DNA of 59,180 bases from a virus: positions 1 through 59,180 of the IMG/VR virus record IMGVR_UViG_3300014501_000021. One strand, written 5' to 3'. The position numbers and the translations under genes were made by a program. The notes below the pieces were generated by a model, which worked only from the letters and a program-made list of their open reading frames with translations, did not search any database and was not told the origin of the DNA. Positions 43,701 through 51,250 of this stretch are shown in pieces. The stretch's first letter is position 1. Every line of letters begins with the position of its first letter.

Positions 43701-44562
43701 GATTCAGACGTACGGATTAGCTTATGTAACTCCGACTCCGTCTGGCCCCGCGGTTCCAACCGCTGGACAATTTACTAACAACATACTCACTAGCAATGGA
43801 AGTCTGTTAACATTCCCCGCGATTGAAGTAGGCAACCAGCACACAGTACTTTTTTATTCAGCTAATGAAATTTTTACGTATCTTCCTGGAAAGTATACAG
43901 AAACGCTCGTAGTTCCGTCTGTTGCTCCTTATACAGTAACTACATTATACCCTTCCTGCGATATTCCTGTCGTTGCAAAATATGATGCAGGAACTGTATC
44001 TACTGTGCATAATACGAATACTATGACTGGATCTGGAACCTCCTTTTTAACAGATTACTCGCCAGGCGATACTGTCGCATTTTCAGGACAGATGGGAGAT
44101 AGTATTACGTATACTGTCGCGTCCGTTGCTGATGATTTTAATTTAACGGTAACATCTAGCTATACTGGATTAACAACTTCAGGTCTTTTGAGTAACTTAA
44201 GTAGAGGCTACCAGTTTGTACCAACTCCTACAGTAGTGGTACCTCCGGCCGCTTTACCTCCTCCAGTGGTGCTCCTAGCGGATCAATGGACGGATAATTT
44301 TGATTCTCCTGCAACTTTAACGTTTAACGCGTCGTTCGTGAGTAAGGTAGTAGTTGTATCATATACGATAAGGGTTCCTATCCAAGACATAGATACGGTT
44401 AAAGACCATCCTATATTATTTAGCGGTACCGAAGCAGGATTCGGCATTGAAATTATCTTAAACAATCCGGGGCTATTCACTTTGGACCTAACGACCATAG
44501 CATTCCTAATGACCGAAATACTACCAGCGACAACTAAATTCATTCTGACGGAAGTAGAATAA
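40741..44562 (+). CDS. Multidomain baseplate protein with tail-protein-I-like core and DUF3494-type domain, 1273 aa
   Basis: Order: N-terminal beta/FN3-like part (1-95); hook-IN-like module (about 105-205); GQYVTSLPLGQISFN beta module (235-270); a second FN3-like strand set (285-325); a core at about 330-500 (TASRLLNALPDFHVYPTDDQ; LPNYLSNIAKVYMAYANEFD; AASLDGATYEAVKLVGAAFT) resembling phage tail protein I/wedge proteins; three YTITL...GYSY...GQFTVNF modules (535-675); a hook-IN-like module (685-985) split by the ice-binding-like domain (about 730-926); the MTGSGTSF module (1085-1145); and a C-terminal alpha/beta end (KDHPILFSGTEAGFGIEIIL). Tail protein I is usually about 200 residues, so most of this is acquired. 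The start has no Shine-Dalgarno and is one base after the prior stop. Confidence 0.75.
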   Translation: MSLYSTILYTGPYGPTNLYTGSGGDQLQDLDFYRTEADGEYVFHWTFLQSFISPAIDNLDYELQLDTNEDFTLPTSFETFTETPINIIAQGFSESAVYAATNASGEILYFQIDGDGFRNITLGVDVGGAAVAADIQAKVKALTANNPALQASYSNFTAVFNVTHNTYTLTSGGTSYTSQVTVYPGPAASLLYLGRSNGGYEIRGNTYILSQLPGGILSVTDSSGLVYLDVSQTTNSPAPGQYVTSLPLGQISFNSVNVPDTITVVYYPSTSAPILDYQDGNVEKGFTVPVPSRIASAPVVFYARVAIKQGNSLGPWSDTLKVLTIPNVILETASRLLNALPDFHVYPTDDQFRLARSLVDGIIYAPGNSVPLPNYLSNIAKVYMAYANEFDTEYLEKENCIRDVRQDRVRDDRIGPILGSLYKYPQPANMVNVDYRLILSNMKAASLDGATYEAVKLVGAAFTGVDPTIFPISKILNFITAGFDPENTGPFYDGNVQNITVNSSFQATLTNGTANDPIIPGSLISGPESLVAVTPTIPLTSPYTITLSPTPASVPTIPGYTFVSTTTLANTETDVISNTFPYIITLQFPPLNIPTISGYSYTTGVPSPTQFTVNFTTGVVTFNAAVANTSVTPSYLYASALPLSGQFNVNFLTGVLTFNAAQAGMTPSITYIPNYLSVLSGETLTINVDSLGPQTVTLEGGPYTTKDQVAAAIEAAVQALGAPPAVTFLGLLAYSTITNVGFTVVTGDVDLYPGTSVTGFPPGTFSGTLNIANPVAQNAMTVATAKYTSGQTAGLAGTTIPSVLDGQTLVPGAYQFASGAATLAASGNASMTFNGAGNYIIYTASTLKTGAGGTATMNLTGGATAANILWVVGSSATLNITNAGAGTFEGNVIAQASITTNGGTIDGSLSALTGAITISNATAVLGAGGPVSPSEETAYTDFLANYNSATDQYTLISGNQNPTSTSTVVVTGGTAATQLSLLAGDGAIQTYGLAYVTPTPSGPAVPTAGQFTNNILTSNGSLLTFPAIEVGNQHTVLFYSANEIFTYLPGKYTETLVVPSVAPYTVTTLYPSCDIPVVAKYDAGTVSTVHNTNTMTGSGTSFLTDYSPGDTVAFSGQMGDSITYTVASVADDFNLTVTSSYTGLTTSGLLSNLSRGYQFVPTPTVVVPPAALPPPVVLLADQWTDNFDSPATLTFNASFVSKVVVVSYTIRVPIQDIDTVKDHPILFSGTEAGFGIEIILNNPGLFTLDLTTIAFLMTEILPATTKFILTEVE
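42928..43518 (+). other. DUF3494-like ice-binding domain inside the 1273-aa baseplate protein
   Basis: Residues about 730-926. It starts LGLLAYSTITNVGFTVVTGD, continues with VDLYPGTSVTGFPPG (very close to the family consensus GVSPGTAVTGFPPG), a helical part (AMTVATAKYTSGQTAG), LDGQTLVPGAYQFASGAATL, NGAGNYIIYTASTLKTGAGG, NILWVVGSSATLN and ASITTNGGTIDGSLSALTGA. The domain splits a hook-IN-like module. It shares identical 23-base and 31-base DNA runs with the other two copies. Confidence 0.9.
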
Positions 44563-44563
44563 C

Positions 44564-47500
44564 ATGCAGAAAGAACAATTCTTTGAAGATCAACCAATAC
44601 TCGTAAGCGATCTAGAGCTTGCGCAAAGTAGTAAGGAGAGCGCTATCGAACAGCGTCAGCGCGATCTTCTAGATCCTGGCGTCATCATCGGTTCTCAATT
44701 ATTGGGCGAAGTTAGCGCTATGCAAGTTACTAACTCTGCTGACGGGGTAACAAGCGTCGGTTTATTTATTACCGTTAATACCGGTGTCGCCGTCTCCCCT
44801 ATAGCTGAGCGTATTATTATCCCTTCTTTAATAACCTATAACGTGGCGAACCCTATAGCCGTATCAGACAATGGAATTGGTGGAACGGTATTAACTCCGC
44901 AATCTTCTGGGTCTTTAAATGTGCCTGTAATGGATCGATCAATTCCCGGAGGTACAATTAACTGTATCTGGGTAGGTTATCTAGAAACAACCGATACAAC
45001 TGTATTTACAATAAGCGAGGGAAATAATTCCCGCTTATTTGTTAAGCACGACGACGGTTATACTATTGCGGTAACAAGTGCTCCTTCTAACGGACCGGCT
45101 GCTTACACAAATCCTGACCCGTCTGTTTATGTCTTAGTTGCGCAGGTTACTACGAATGGTGGGCTCGTTACATTAATCAACCAAACTAACTTCCTACAAC
45201 CTGCGACGTTTAGTGGAACTATACCGTCTCTTTCACCGTATCAGCTATCATTAATTGGATCTATTCTACCTAATCTTCCGCCGGACTTAGATAGACCTAA
45301 TAGTATTCCAGCTATTCCAGGCTTTACTTACACCGCAGGCGCACCTGCAGCGGGACAATTCTCCGTCAATTTCACTACAGGAACCTTAACGTTTAATGTA
45401 GCAAATGCAAGCACAGCTATAACTGCGTCGTTTCTGGTTTTGAATGTATGTATTCAAAACAGCGTCACTACAGGTAGTACGGTGGGAGCACAGTTGCACT
45501 TGAACGAAAAGACGTTAGTGTATGCTCTTGGATCGGAAGTCACACTAACAGGTCATGTCAACGCTTACGGATCAGGCGTTGTTGGCCCTAATAACCCTCA
45601 CGGAATAGGCGCTGCTGACATCGGATTAGCTAGTGTTAACGAGCTTGGTATCGTATTGGCGGATCAGGGTCTCGTAACTCCCACAGGAAATGCTAGCTCT
45701 ACTACTTCATCTTTATCTCCTTCAGCAGTTTTCCAGGCGTTGCCTCCGTCGGCTAACCTTGTAACTATCGCGCCACTCATTGCAGGCGAGTATGTAAACT
45801 TAAGTGGAAGTATCGTTTCAGCTACTAATATCCCTATTGCGACAACATTCAGCTTTGTAAATCCAAATACGCTAGCACCTCTTCCTGCGGGCACTTATTA
45901 CTTTTACATAGATCCTACGCTACTTACTGTACAACAAGGTACTTCATTACCTACAGGTGCTTACCCTATAGCTTCTATTATGTGGAATGGAGCTACAGTT
46001 GTACTACCAGTAACTGATCTTCGCACATTTGGAGTTATCGGTAAAAATAATCTTCGATTAGAAGTTTTGTTAGGTTTGGCGACGGGAGCGGCTACTGATA
46101 ATAGAACAACTACTCTTTATAGTGCTAAAGTTATTGGGTCAAATATTGCAGTAGCGCCTTACTCTACCTTTGCGGTAGGAGGCTATACGCTAGATATAAC
46201 AGTAAATGGTAACCCAGAGTCAGTAACATTTACAGGCACACTGGGTTCTAATTTATTAATATCGCAAGTTGTTGAACAAATCGAATCGGCTATCCCTAGT
46301 ATAACTGCAGTGGCACTAGATAATCAATTAAAGCTTTTATCGTCGGAATCGATAGCGGTTACAAGTGGCACTGCAGCCACTGTGCTTGGTTTTACGGGTG
46401 TCGCTACCGCAGGTACTTCTGTATCTGGAGTAGGACCCGCAACTACCGCTGCGCCCTCCGGCCTGACGTTCTATGTAAATATCAACGGAGACGGTGCTCA
46501 AGCAGTTAATATCCCGGATACGGCTACTACTGGAGCGTTAGTTGCGTCGGATATGCAAGCTGCTATCGAGGCTCTTATTGCGTTTAACCCAGGCAACCAA
46601 GCGGCTATCAATGCTACAACTGTTTCCTATTCTGCAGGAACAGGATATGCTTTACTTGCTTATTCAGCTATCACAGGCTCTACAGGGATTGGATCTACGG
46701 TTAACGGCAGTCTTTATATTACCCCTACCGCTTTAACGGGTATTACTAACTTCCCTCCTAGCACGTATAGCGGTGTTGAGCTTGGAGGGTCGGCACCCGC
46801 AGCTGTGGCGGCTATGACAGCAGCTAATACTACCTACTCTAACGTTGTATTGGCATCTTCAGGATATACAACTATCTTGCCTACTCTTGATGGTCAGATA
46901 TTAACTCCAGGAGGGTACAACGCAGGTGCCGCTCATTTAGCTACTTCTGGACCAGCTACTCTTACATTCAACGGCGCGGGCAATTATACTATCTATTGTT
47001 CAAGTACTTTGGTGACAGGTGCAGGAGGTATCCCAACTATGAATCTTACGGGAGGAGCTACCGCTGCTAATATCCTATGGGTAGTTGGATCATCTGCTAC
47101 TCTTAACTCAGGTACGGCGGGTACTTTTCAAGGAAGTGTTATAGCTAATGCTAGCATTACGGTTACCGCAGGAGGTACTATTAATGGATCGTTAGCAGCT
47201 CTTAACGGGGCCGCTACTCTTACGGGTACTACGATAGTTAATGCGCCAGCGTCTGGTCCTGCTGAATACATAATTACCTCAGGTACTGTAGGATCAAATA
47301 GCTCAGTCGTTATCACAGGCGCGGGAGCAGCTACACTAGAATTAGGGGTGCCGAATGGTGGTACTGAAACTACCGGAAGCGGCGGTTCAACGGATAGCGG
47401 TAACATTAAAGAAATCTTGATAACCGGAAGTACTTCTTCTACCGGTGTTGCGGGGCAGATTATCCCGGCTGAAATGGATTTAATCTATAATGGAAGCGGG

Positions 47501-47608
47501 GCGTTAATTCAGGTGGTCGCTTTTATGGGTAATGATACGCTTACGACAAATCTTATTTACAATTCTGATGGTTCTCTTAACTCCATCCAAGAAATAGTGA
47601 GCTTTTAA
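44564..47608 (+). CDS. Baseplate/fibre-connecting protein with DUF3494-type domain, 1014 aa
   Basis: The N-terminus (FEDQPILVSDLELAQSSKES) and about 500 following residues are paralogous to the 720-residue protein at 48422: DNGIGGTVLTPQSSGSL, FTISEGNNSRLFV, NPHGIGAADIG and DLRTFGVIGKNNLR each have a match there. The middle contains a GQFSVNFTTGTLTFN module (260-290). Residues 540-615 form a complete hook-IN-like module (YTLDITVNGNPESVTFTGTL ... TSGTAATVLGFTG). Residues 634-935 form a second, split by the ice-binding-like domain (697-893). The C-terminus (about 945-1014) is a small beta domain. It probably attaches a fibre to the baseplate. It starts one base after the previous stop. Confidence 0.75.
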   Translation: MQKEQFFEDQPILVSDLELAQSSKESAIEQRQRDLLDPGVIIGSQLLGEVSAMQVTNSADGVTSVGLFITVNTGVAVSPIAERIIIPSLITYNVANPIAVSDNGIGGTVLTPQSSGSLNVPVMDRSIPGGTINCIWVGYLETTDTTVFTISEGNNSRLFVKHDDGYTIAVTSAPSNGPAAYTNPDPSVYVLVAQVTTNGGLVTLINQTNFLQPATFSGTIPSLSPYQLSLIGSILPNLPPDLDRPNSIPAIPGFTYTAGAPAAGQFSVNFTTGTLTFNVANASTAITASFLVLNVCIQNSVTTGSTVGAQLHLNEKTLVYALGSEVTLTGHVNAYGSGVVGPNNPHGIGAADIGLASVNELGIVLADQGLVTPTGNASSTTSSLSPSAVFQALPPSANLVTIAPLIAGEYVNLSGSIVSATNIPIATTFSFVNPNTLAPLPAGTYYFYIDPTLLTVQQGTSLPTGAYPIASIMWNGATVVLPVTDLRTFGVIGKNNLRLEVLLGLATGAATDNRTTTLYSAKVIGSNIAVAPYSTFAVGGYTLDITVNGNPESVTFTGTLGSNLLISQVVEQIESAIPSITAVALDNQLKLLSSESIAVTSGTAATVLGFTGVATAGTSVSGVGPATTAAPSGLTFYVNINGDGAQAVNIPDTATTGALVASDMQAAIEALIAFNPGNQAAINATTVSYSAGTGYALLAYSAITGSTGIGSTVNGSLYITPTALTGITNFPPSTYSGVELGGSAPAAVAAMTAANTTYSNVVLASSGYTTILPTLDGQILTPGGYNAGAAHLATSGPATLTFNGAGNYTIYCSSTLVTGAGGIPTMNLTGGATAANILWVVGSSATLNSGTAGTFQGSVIANASITVTAGGTINGSLAALNGAATLTGTTIVNAPASGPAEYIITSGTVGSNSSVVITGAGAATLELGVPNGGTETTGSGGSTDSGNIKEILITGSTSSTGVAGQIIPAEMDLIYNGSGALIQVVAFMGNDTLTTNLIYNSDGSLNSIQEIVSF
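46652..47242 (+). other. DUF3494-like ice-binding domain inside the 1014-aa protein
   Basis: Residues about 697-893: LLAYSAITGSTGIGSTVNGS, ITNFPPSTYSG, an AAMTAANTTYSNVV helix, LDGQILTPGGYNAGAAHLAT, TLTFNGAGNYTIYCSSTLVT, then NILWVVGSSATLNSGTAGTF, ANASITVTAGGTINGSLAAL and NGAATLTGTTIVN. It interrupts a hook-IN-like module at GTGYALL, so this is a domain nested inside a domain. It shares a 31-base identical DNA run with the 40741 copy (47076-47106 and 43346-43376). Confidence 0.88.
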
Positions 47609-47617
47609 GGAGAGACA

Positions 47618-48412
47618 ATGTTAGCAGCTATTTTGAGCTTAGTTCAAAAGATTTATAATATCGTAGCGAATAGCCCTATCGCGGGCTCTGGCGTTCAAAA
47701 TTTTACGGCATCCGGTGCCTTTACGGTTCCCGCCAACATAACTACAGTCCAAGTTACGATGTATGGCGGCGGTGGGGGAGGAGCAGGAAGCGGTGATGGC
47801 GGTGCAGGTGGCGGCGGAGGGAGCGGAGGCGCCTGGGTTAATTATTCTGTCGCGGTTACTCCTTTAGCGGTCGTTACTGTAACTGTAGGAACTCCCGGCA
47901 CAGCAGGTACCGCAGGCGCTAGTGGAGGCGCTGGAGGAAATACTTCATTCGGATCTCTTATCGCTTACGGAGGTCAAGGTGGTGTTTACGGCGGAGGGGG
48001 TGGAAACGGTGGAGGCTCTTCAGGCGCAGGTGCTGGGGGAACTGATCCGAGTGGTACTGGAGGCATTGGTTCGTATATAGGTTCTTTCTACTTTCCCGGC
48101 AGTGGAGGGGGAGGCTCTGGCTCTATTCTCAACAGTGCTGCTGATGGCGGTACAGGTGGATCGTTTATCCAGTATATCGGGGGAACAGGTGGTACTCCTC
48201 CAGGAAATATTGGAACAGGATCTGTCGGAGGAGGTGGAGGAGGCGCTGCAGGATATGCAGGTAGTGGGGGTAACGGCGGCTCTGGAGTAGGCGCAGGGTC
48301 TCCTGCGGCAGCAAATACGGGCGCAGGTGGCGGCGGAGCCGGCGGAGGATTTAATAACGGAGGAGCTGCTGGAGCTGCTGGAGGAAGTGGCTTCTGTACG
48401 GTCTCGTGGTAA
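47618..48412 (+). CDS. Glycine-rich tail adhesin, 264 aa
   Basis: AAGGAGAG precedes the ATG. The first 22 residues form a hydrophobic helix (MLAAILSLVQKIYNIVANSP), then a beta strand (FTVPANITTVQVTMYGGGGG) as in the 4212 adhesin, then a glycine-rich body with many GGxGG turns to the end (GGAAGAAGGSGFCTVSW). It has the same plan as the adhesins at 4212 and 8815. It lies between the two paralogous baseplate-fibre proteins, so it may cap the fibre made by one of them. The polyglycine-II fold is inferred from composition. Confidence 0.75.
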   Translation: MLAAILSLVQKIYNIVANSPIAGSGVQNFTASGAFTVPANITTVQVTMYGGGGGGAGSGDGGAGGGGGSGGAWVNYSVAVTPLAVVTVTVGTPGTAGTAGASGGAGGNTSFGSLIAYGGQGGVYGGGGGNGGGSSGAGAGGTDPSGTGGIGSYIGSFYFPGSGGGGSGSILNSAADGGTGGSFIQYIGGTGGTPPGNIGTGSVGGGGGGAAGYAGSGGNGGSGVGAGSPAAANTGAGGGGAGGGFNNGGAAGAAGGSGFCTVSW

Positions 48413-48421
48413 GAGGAAATA

Positions 48422-50584
48422 ATGGAACAAGAAATCTGGCAGGAAGATCAACCTGTACTCGTAAGCGATCTTAATCGCGCGCAATCTACGAAAGAAGATG
48501 CTATTACTTCTCGTATGGGCGACGAATTTTATGCTGGCGTTGTTCCTGATTCACAGATGCTCGCTGAGTCTGTTCCTTTCCTAATAACGGTCGTAACAAG
48601 CACTACTATTAATGTAGGGACGGGTGTAGCGTATGATGTTAATGGACAACGCATCGTTATCCCAGGGCCAGCGCTCGTAACATATAACGGGGCAAATCCT
48701 ACGACACAAACCGATAATGGTATCGGTGGAACGACTTTAACACCTATATCCACAGGTAGTTTAACTATTCCTATCCCACTAAGCACAATATGCTATGTTT
48801 ACATTACGTATATTAACGCGATAGATCCTACTATCTTTACTATAAGTGAGTACAACAACTCACGCTTATTCATTTCAGGGACTGACGGATATCGTATTGA
48901 TATACAGACGGTAGAAGTTCCTCCTTTTCCGGCGTCAATGTTTCTTGGAGCGGTAAGCGCTACACAGACATTGTCAACCACAGGACAGCCTGTCTTCAAT
49001 TTAAAGCCTGGTAATCTTTTAGCATTAGTTCCTCAAGCTACTCAGACGCTTGGAGCGTTAGGATTGCCATACGCAGCCGGTCAATTAGTAACGTTTGGGC
49101 GCGATCCCAGCTTGGCTTATTCAGATCACGTAAGCGGCATAGGCACGGGTACTGTAACTCCTACTAATGTTCACGGTTTATCTATTGCGGACATATCAGG
49201 TACATCTACAGCGGTGCCGCAGTTATTCATGAATAGCGGTATCTCAAATGCTCCGCAGCCTCCAGAAGGAGGGTATAATACTTCAGCGTTATATGGACAG
49301 ATCTTTCCGGGAGGAGGATCTCCTATTCCTCCAGGATATGGTTATGACAACTTCTTAATCTACCCGTTGTCAGGATCACAGACCTTATTAGTAAATGGTC
49401 AGACTATTACTGCGTCAGCGTTTACTCAGGCGCTAGGTTATTTATTCTACTTTATAAGCCCCACAGGCGTCCCTTTGTCTGCGGGTGTATATACAATTTA
49501 CTACAATGCCGGAACTAATCAATTATTACTGGCGGCTAACGGAAGCCCTACTAACACAGCGTATAGTGTGCAGGGTCAAAATTCGTTAACTTTCTTTACT
49601 TCTAACGTCTTACCAATTTCCACTGTTGAAGCTAACCCTAATAATTTCTTACTATGGCAAATTACTTGGGCAGGACTTTCTGGACCTTATCTAGGTATCT
49701 GTCCGTCGTGCGCAGTAGACTTGCGCCAGTTTGGAACAATTGGAAGTACTTCTCTTCAGAGAGATGCGTTAACAGATACGGTTACAATACAGCACAACGT
49801 AGATATTACGGCAGATCCTCTGGGAGTCGGTTTAGGAAATCTCAACGTAGCAGGTAACGCTAATGTAGAGGGGGCCCTCACAGCCGGAGAGTTTGACCCA
49901 ATCTATGTTCCGCCTATTGGTAATAGTCTTAAGGCTAATGCGGTGACTACTGCGACAAGTAATACATTAGCTACGTTCACTGCTGATGTATTGTCCGTCC
50001 AAGGAGTTATACTTGACGCGGTGAACGTAACAGCGAATATTGCGGTGTCGGGAGCTAATGGGCTCGACACAGGCTCTAAGACTACAAATACATGGTATGC
50101 TATACATGTAATTACAAATGACACTTCCTCTGTTGTAGCGGCTCTTCTTTCCTTATCAGCAACAGCTCCTACTCTCCCTTCTGGTTATACGCGATTCCGA
50201 AGAGTAGGCTGGGTTAGAAATAACTCATCAAATGTCTTTAATTATTTTCTAAGTGTTGGAGAAGTGATTATGTATCTCAGCACTATCCCTAATTTAGGAA
50301 CCCCAACAGGAACAGTATCTTTTGCAGCGTATATCCCTCCCACTTCTAGGATGGGAAAATTTACGTTGTACGGTTCTTCTGGAGCTGGAGGATCGGATGC
50401 AGCTACCTTCACAACTCCCGGGTTTTCGAATAGCTTGCTTGTGTGGTATACTGGAGCGCCTCCTAACCCTAATATCGGTCTTAGTGGTAGCTCCGTTGAC
50501 TTTATGACAGACGCCTCTCAGAACGTATCTATTTCAGGTGGCGCCTTTAATCTATTCGTGCCTGGATATTACGACCCAATCTAA
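48422..50584 (+). CDS. Baseplate-attached tail fibre protein, 720 aa
   Basis: Paralogue of the 1014-residue protein at 44564 over the first 500 or so residues: EDQPVLVSDLNRAQSTKEDA, DNGIGGTTLTPISTGSL, FTISEYNNSRLFI, NVHGLSIADISG, DLRQFGTIGSTSLQ. It lacks the ice-binding and hook-IN-like inserts of that protein, so it shows the ground-state architecture. The C-terminal 220 residues form a distinct beta domain (NVEGALTAGEFDPIYVPPIG; YTRFRRVGWVRNNSSNVFNY) likely to be a receptor-binding tip. An AGAGGAAA ribosome site lies 7 bases before the start. Confidence 0.75.
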   Translation: MEQEIWQEDQPVLVSDLNRAQSTKEDAITSRMGDEFYAGVVPDSQMLAESVPFLITVVTSTTINVGTGVAYDVNGQRIVIPGPALVTYNGANPTTQTDNGIGGTTLTPISTGSLTIPIPLSTICYVYITYINAIDPTIFTISEYNNSRLFISGTDGYRIDIQTVEVPPFPASMFLGAVSATQTLSTTGQPVFNLKPGNLLALVPQATQTLGALGLPYAAGQLVTFGRDPSLAYSDHVSGIGTGTVTPTNVHGLSIADISGTSTAVPQLFMNSGISNAPQPPEGGYNTSALYGQIFPGGGSPIPPGYGYDNFLIYPLSGSQTLLVNGQTITASAFTQALGYLFYFISPTGVPLSAGVYTIYYNAGTNQLLLAANGSPTNTAYSVQGQNSLTFFTSNVLPISTVEANPNNFLLWQITWAGLSGPYLGICPSCAVDLRQFGTIGSTSLQRDALTDTVTIQHNVDITADPLGVGLGNLNVAGNANVEGALTAGEFDPIYVPPIGNSLKANAVTTATSNTLATFTADVLSVQGVILDAVNVTANIAVSGANGLDTGSKTTNTWYAIHVITNDTSSVVAALLSLSATAPTLPSGYTRFRRVGWVRNNSSNVFNYFLSVGEVIMYLSTIPNLGTPTGTVSFAAYIPPTSRMGKFTLYGSSGAGGSDAATFTTPGFSNSLLVWYTGAPPNPNIGLSGSSVDFMTDASQNVSISGGAFNLFVPGYYDPI

Positions 50585-50596
50585 CGGAGAATTACA

Positions 50597-50782
50597 ATGG
50601 CAGATATCGTAGCTAATAGCATGAGTGCTACCTCTAGTGTATCTATGACGGTAGGGCAAACTCTTCAGGTGCAGGTTATCAACGCGGATGGCAGTGTGAG
50701 CACTACCCTTTACAGTGGTACTGTTCCTGCTACTTCCACATCTTTTTCAGGCACGGTTTATATAGCAGGTACCCTTAGTTAA
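50597..50782 (+). CDS. Small beta-rich virion-region protein, 61 aa
   Basis: A good GGAG site lies 8 bases upstream (ACGGAGAATTACAATG). Sequence: VSMTVGQTLQVQVINADGSV, then STTLYSGTVPATSTSFSGTV; a Thr/Ser/Val-rich beta protein without cysteines or charged clusters. It lies in the same operon as the fibre at 48422 and is followed 11 bases later by another small protein. Possibly a fibre cap or decoration protein; unknown. Confidence 0.6.
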   Translation: MADIVANSMSATSSVSMTVGQTLQVQVINADGSVSTTLYSGTVPATSTSFSGTVYIAGTLS

Positions 50783-50793
50783 CGGAGAATGAC

Positions 50794-51249
50794 ATGTCAA
50801 TTAATATTTCACAAAATTTTGAACTTACAGTTAACGGCATAAGCCCCAACGCGGGCGCAGGGCTTACGTTGCTTGCTAACCCCTCGTTATCGACAGCTAA
50901 TACTGTCTACGACGACTACCTAGCTGATACGTTTACCCTCAACCCAAGCGTCGCAGCTCCTACCCCTATCTTATCCGTAGGTACTTTAGATGTAGGAGAC
51001 ATTGTAGGATCCTATGTCATGTGGATTCAGACGGATCAGCCTATCACAATTAACTTTGTACAGAACTTAGTAACTAGCTCTATCTTAGTAGATAACTTCT
51101 TTTATATAAGTATGAATCCTCTAGGAGGAAATCCAATGGATAATCCTATTACCTTTACTAATTCTTCAACAGTTAACCCGGCTCATATCACAGTCGTAAT
51201 AGCAGGGGATCGTGCGGTTAATCCGGGAACACCTGGAAATCTATATTAA
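50794..51249 (+). CDS. Small virion-region beta protein, 151 aa
   Basis: GGAG lies 8 bases before the ATG, the same leader as the previous gene (ACGGAGAAT). Sequence begins MSINISQNFELTVNGISPNA and alternates strands, including SYVMWIQTDQPITINFVQNL and HITVVIAGDRAVNPG. It looks like a single beta-sandwich. It directly precedes the endolysin (1 base between stop and start). No family recognised. A head or tail decoration role is possible, but nothing specific is visible. Confidence 0.6.
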   Translation: MSINISQNFELTVNGISPNAGAGLTLLANPSLSTANTVYDDYLADTFTLNPSVAAPTPILSVGTLDVGDIVGSYVMWIQTDQPITINFVQNLVTSSILVDNFFYISMNPLGGNPMDNPITFTNSSTVNPAHITVVIAGDRAVNPGTPGNLY

Positions 51250-51250
51250 T

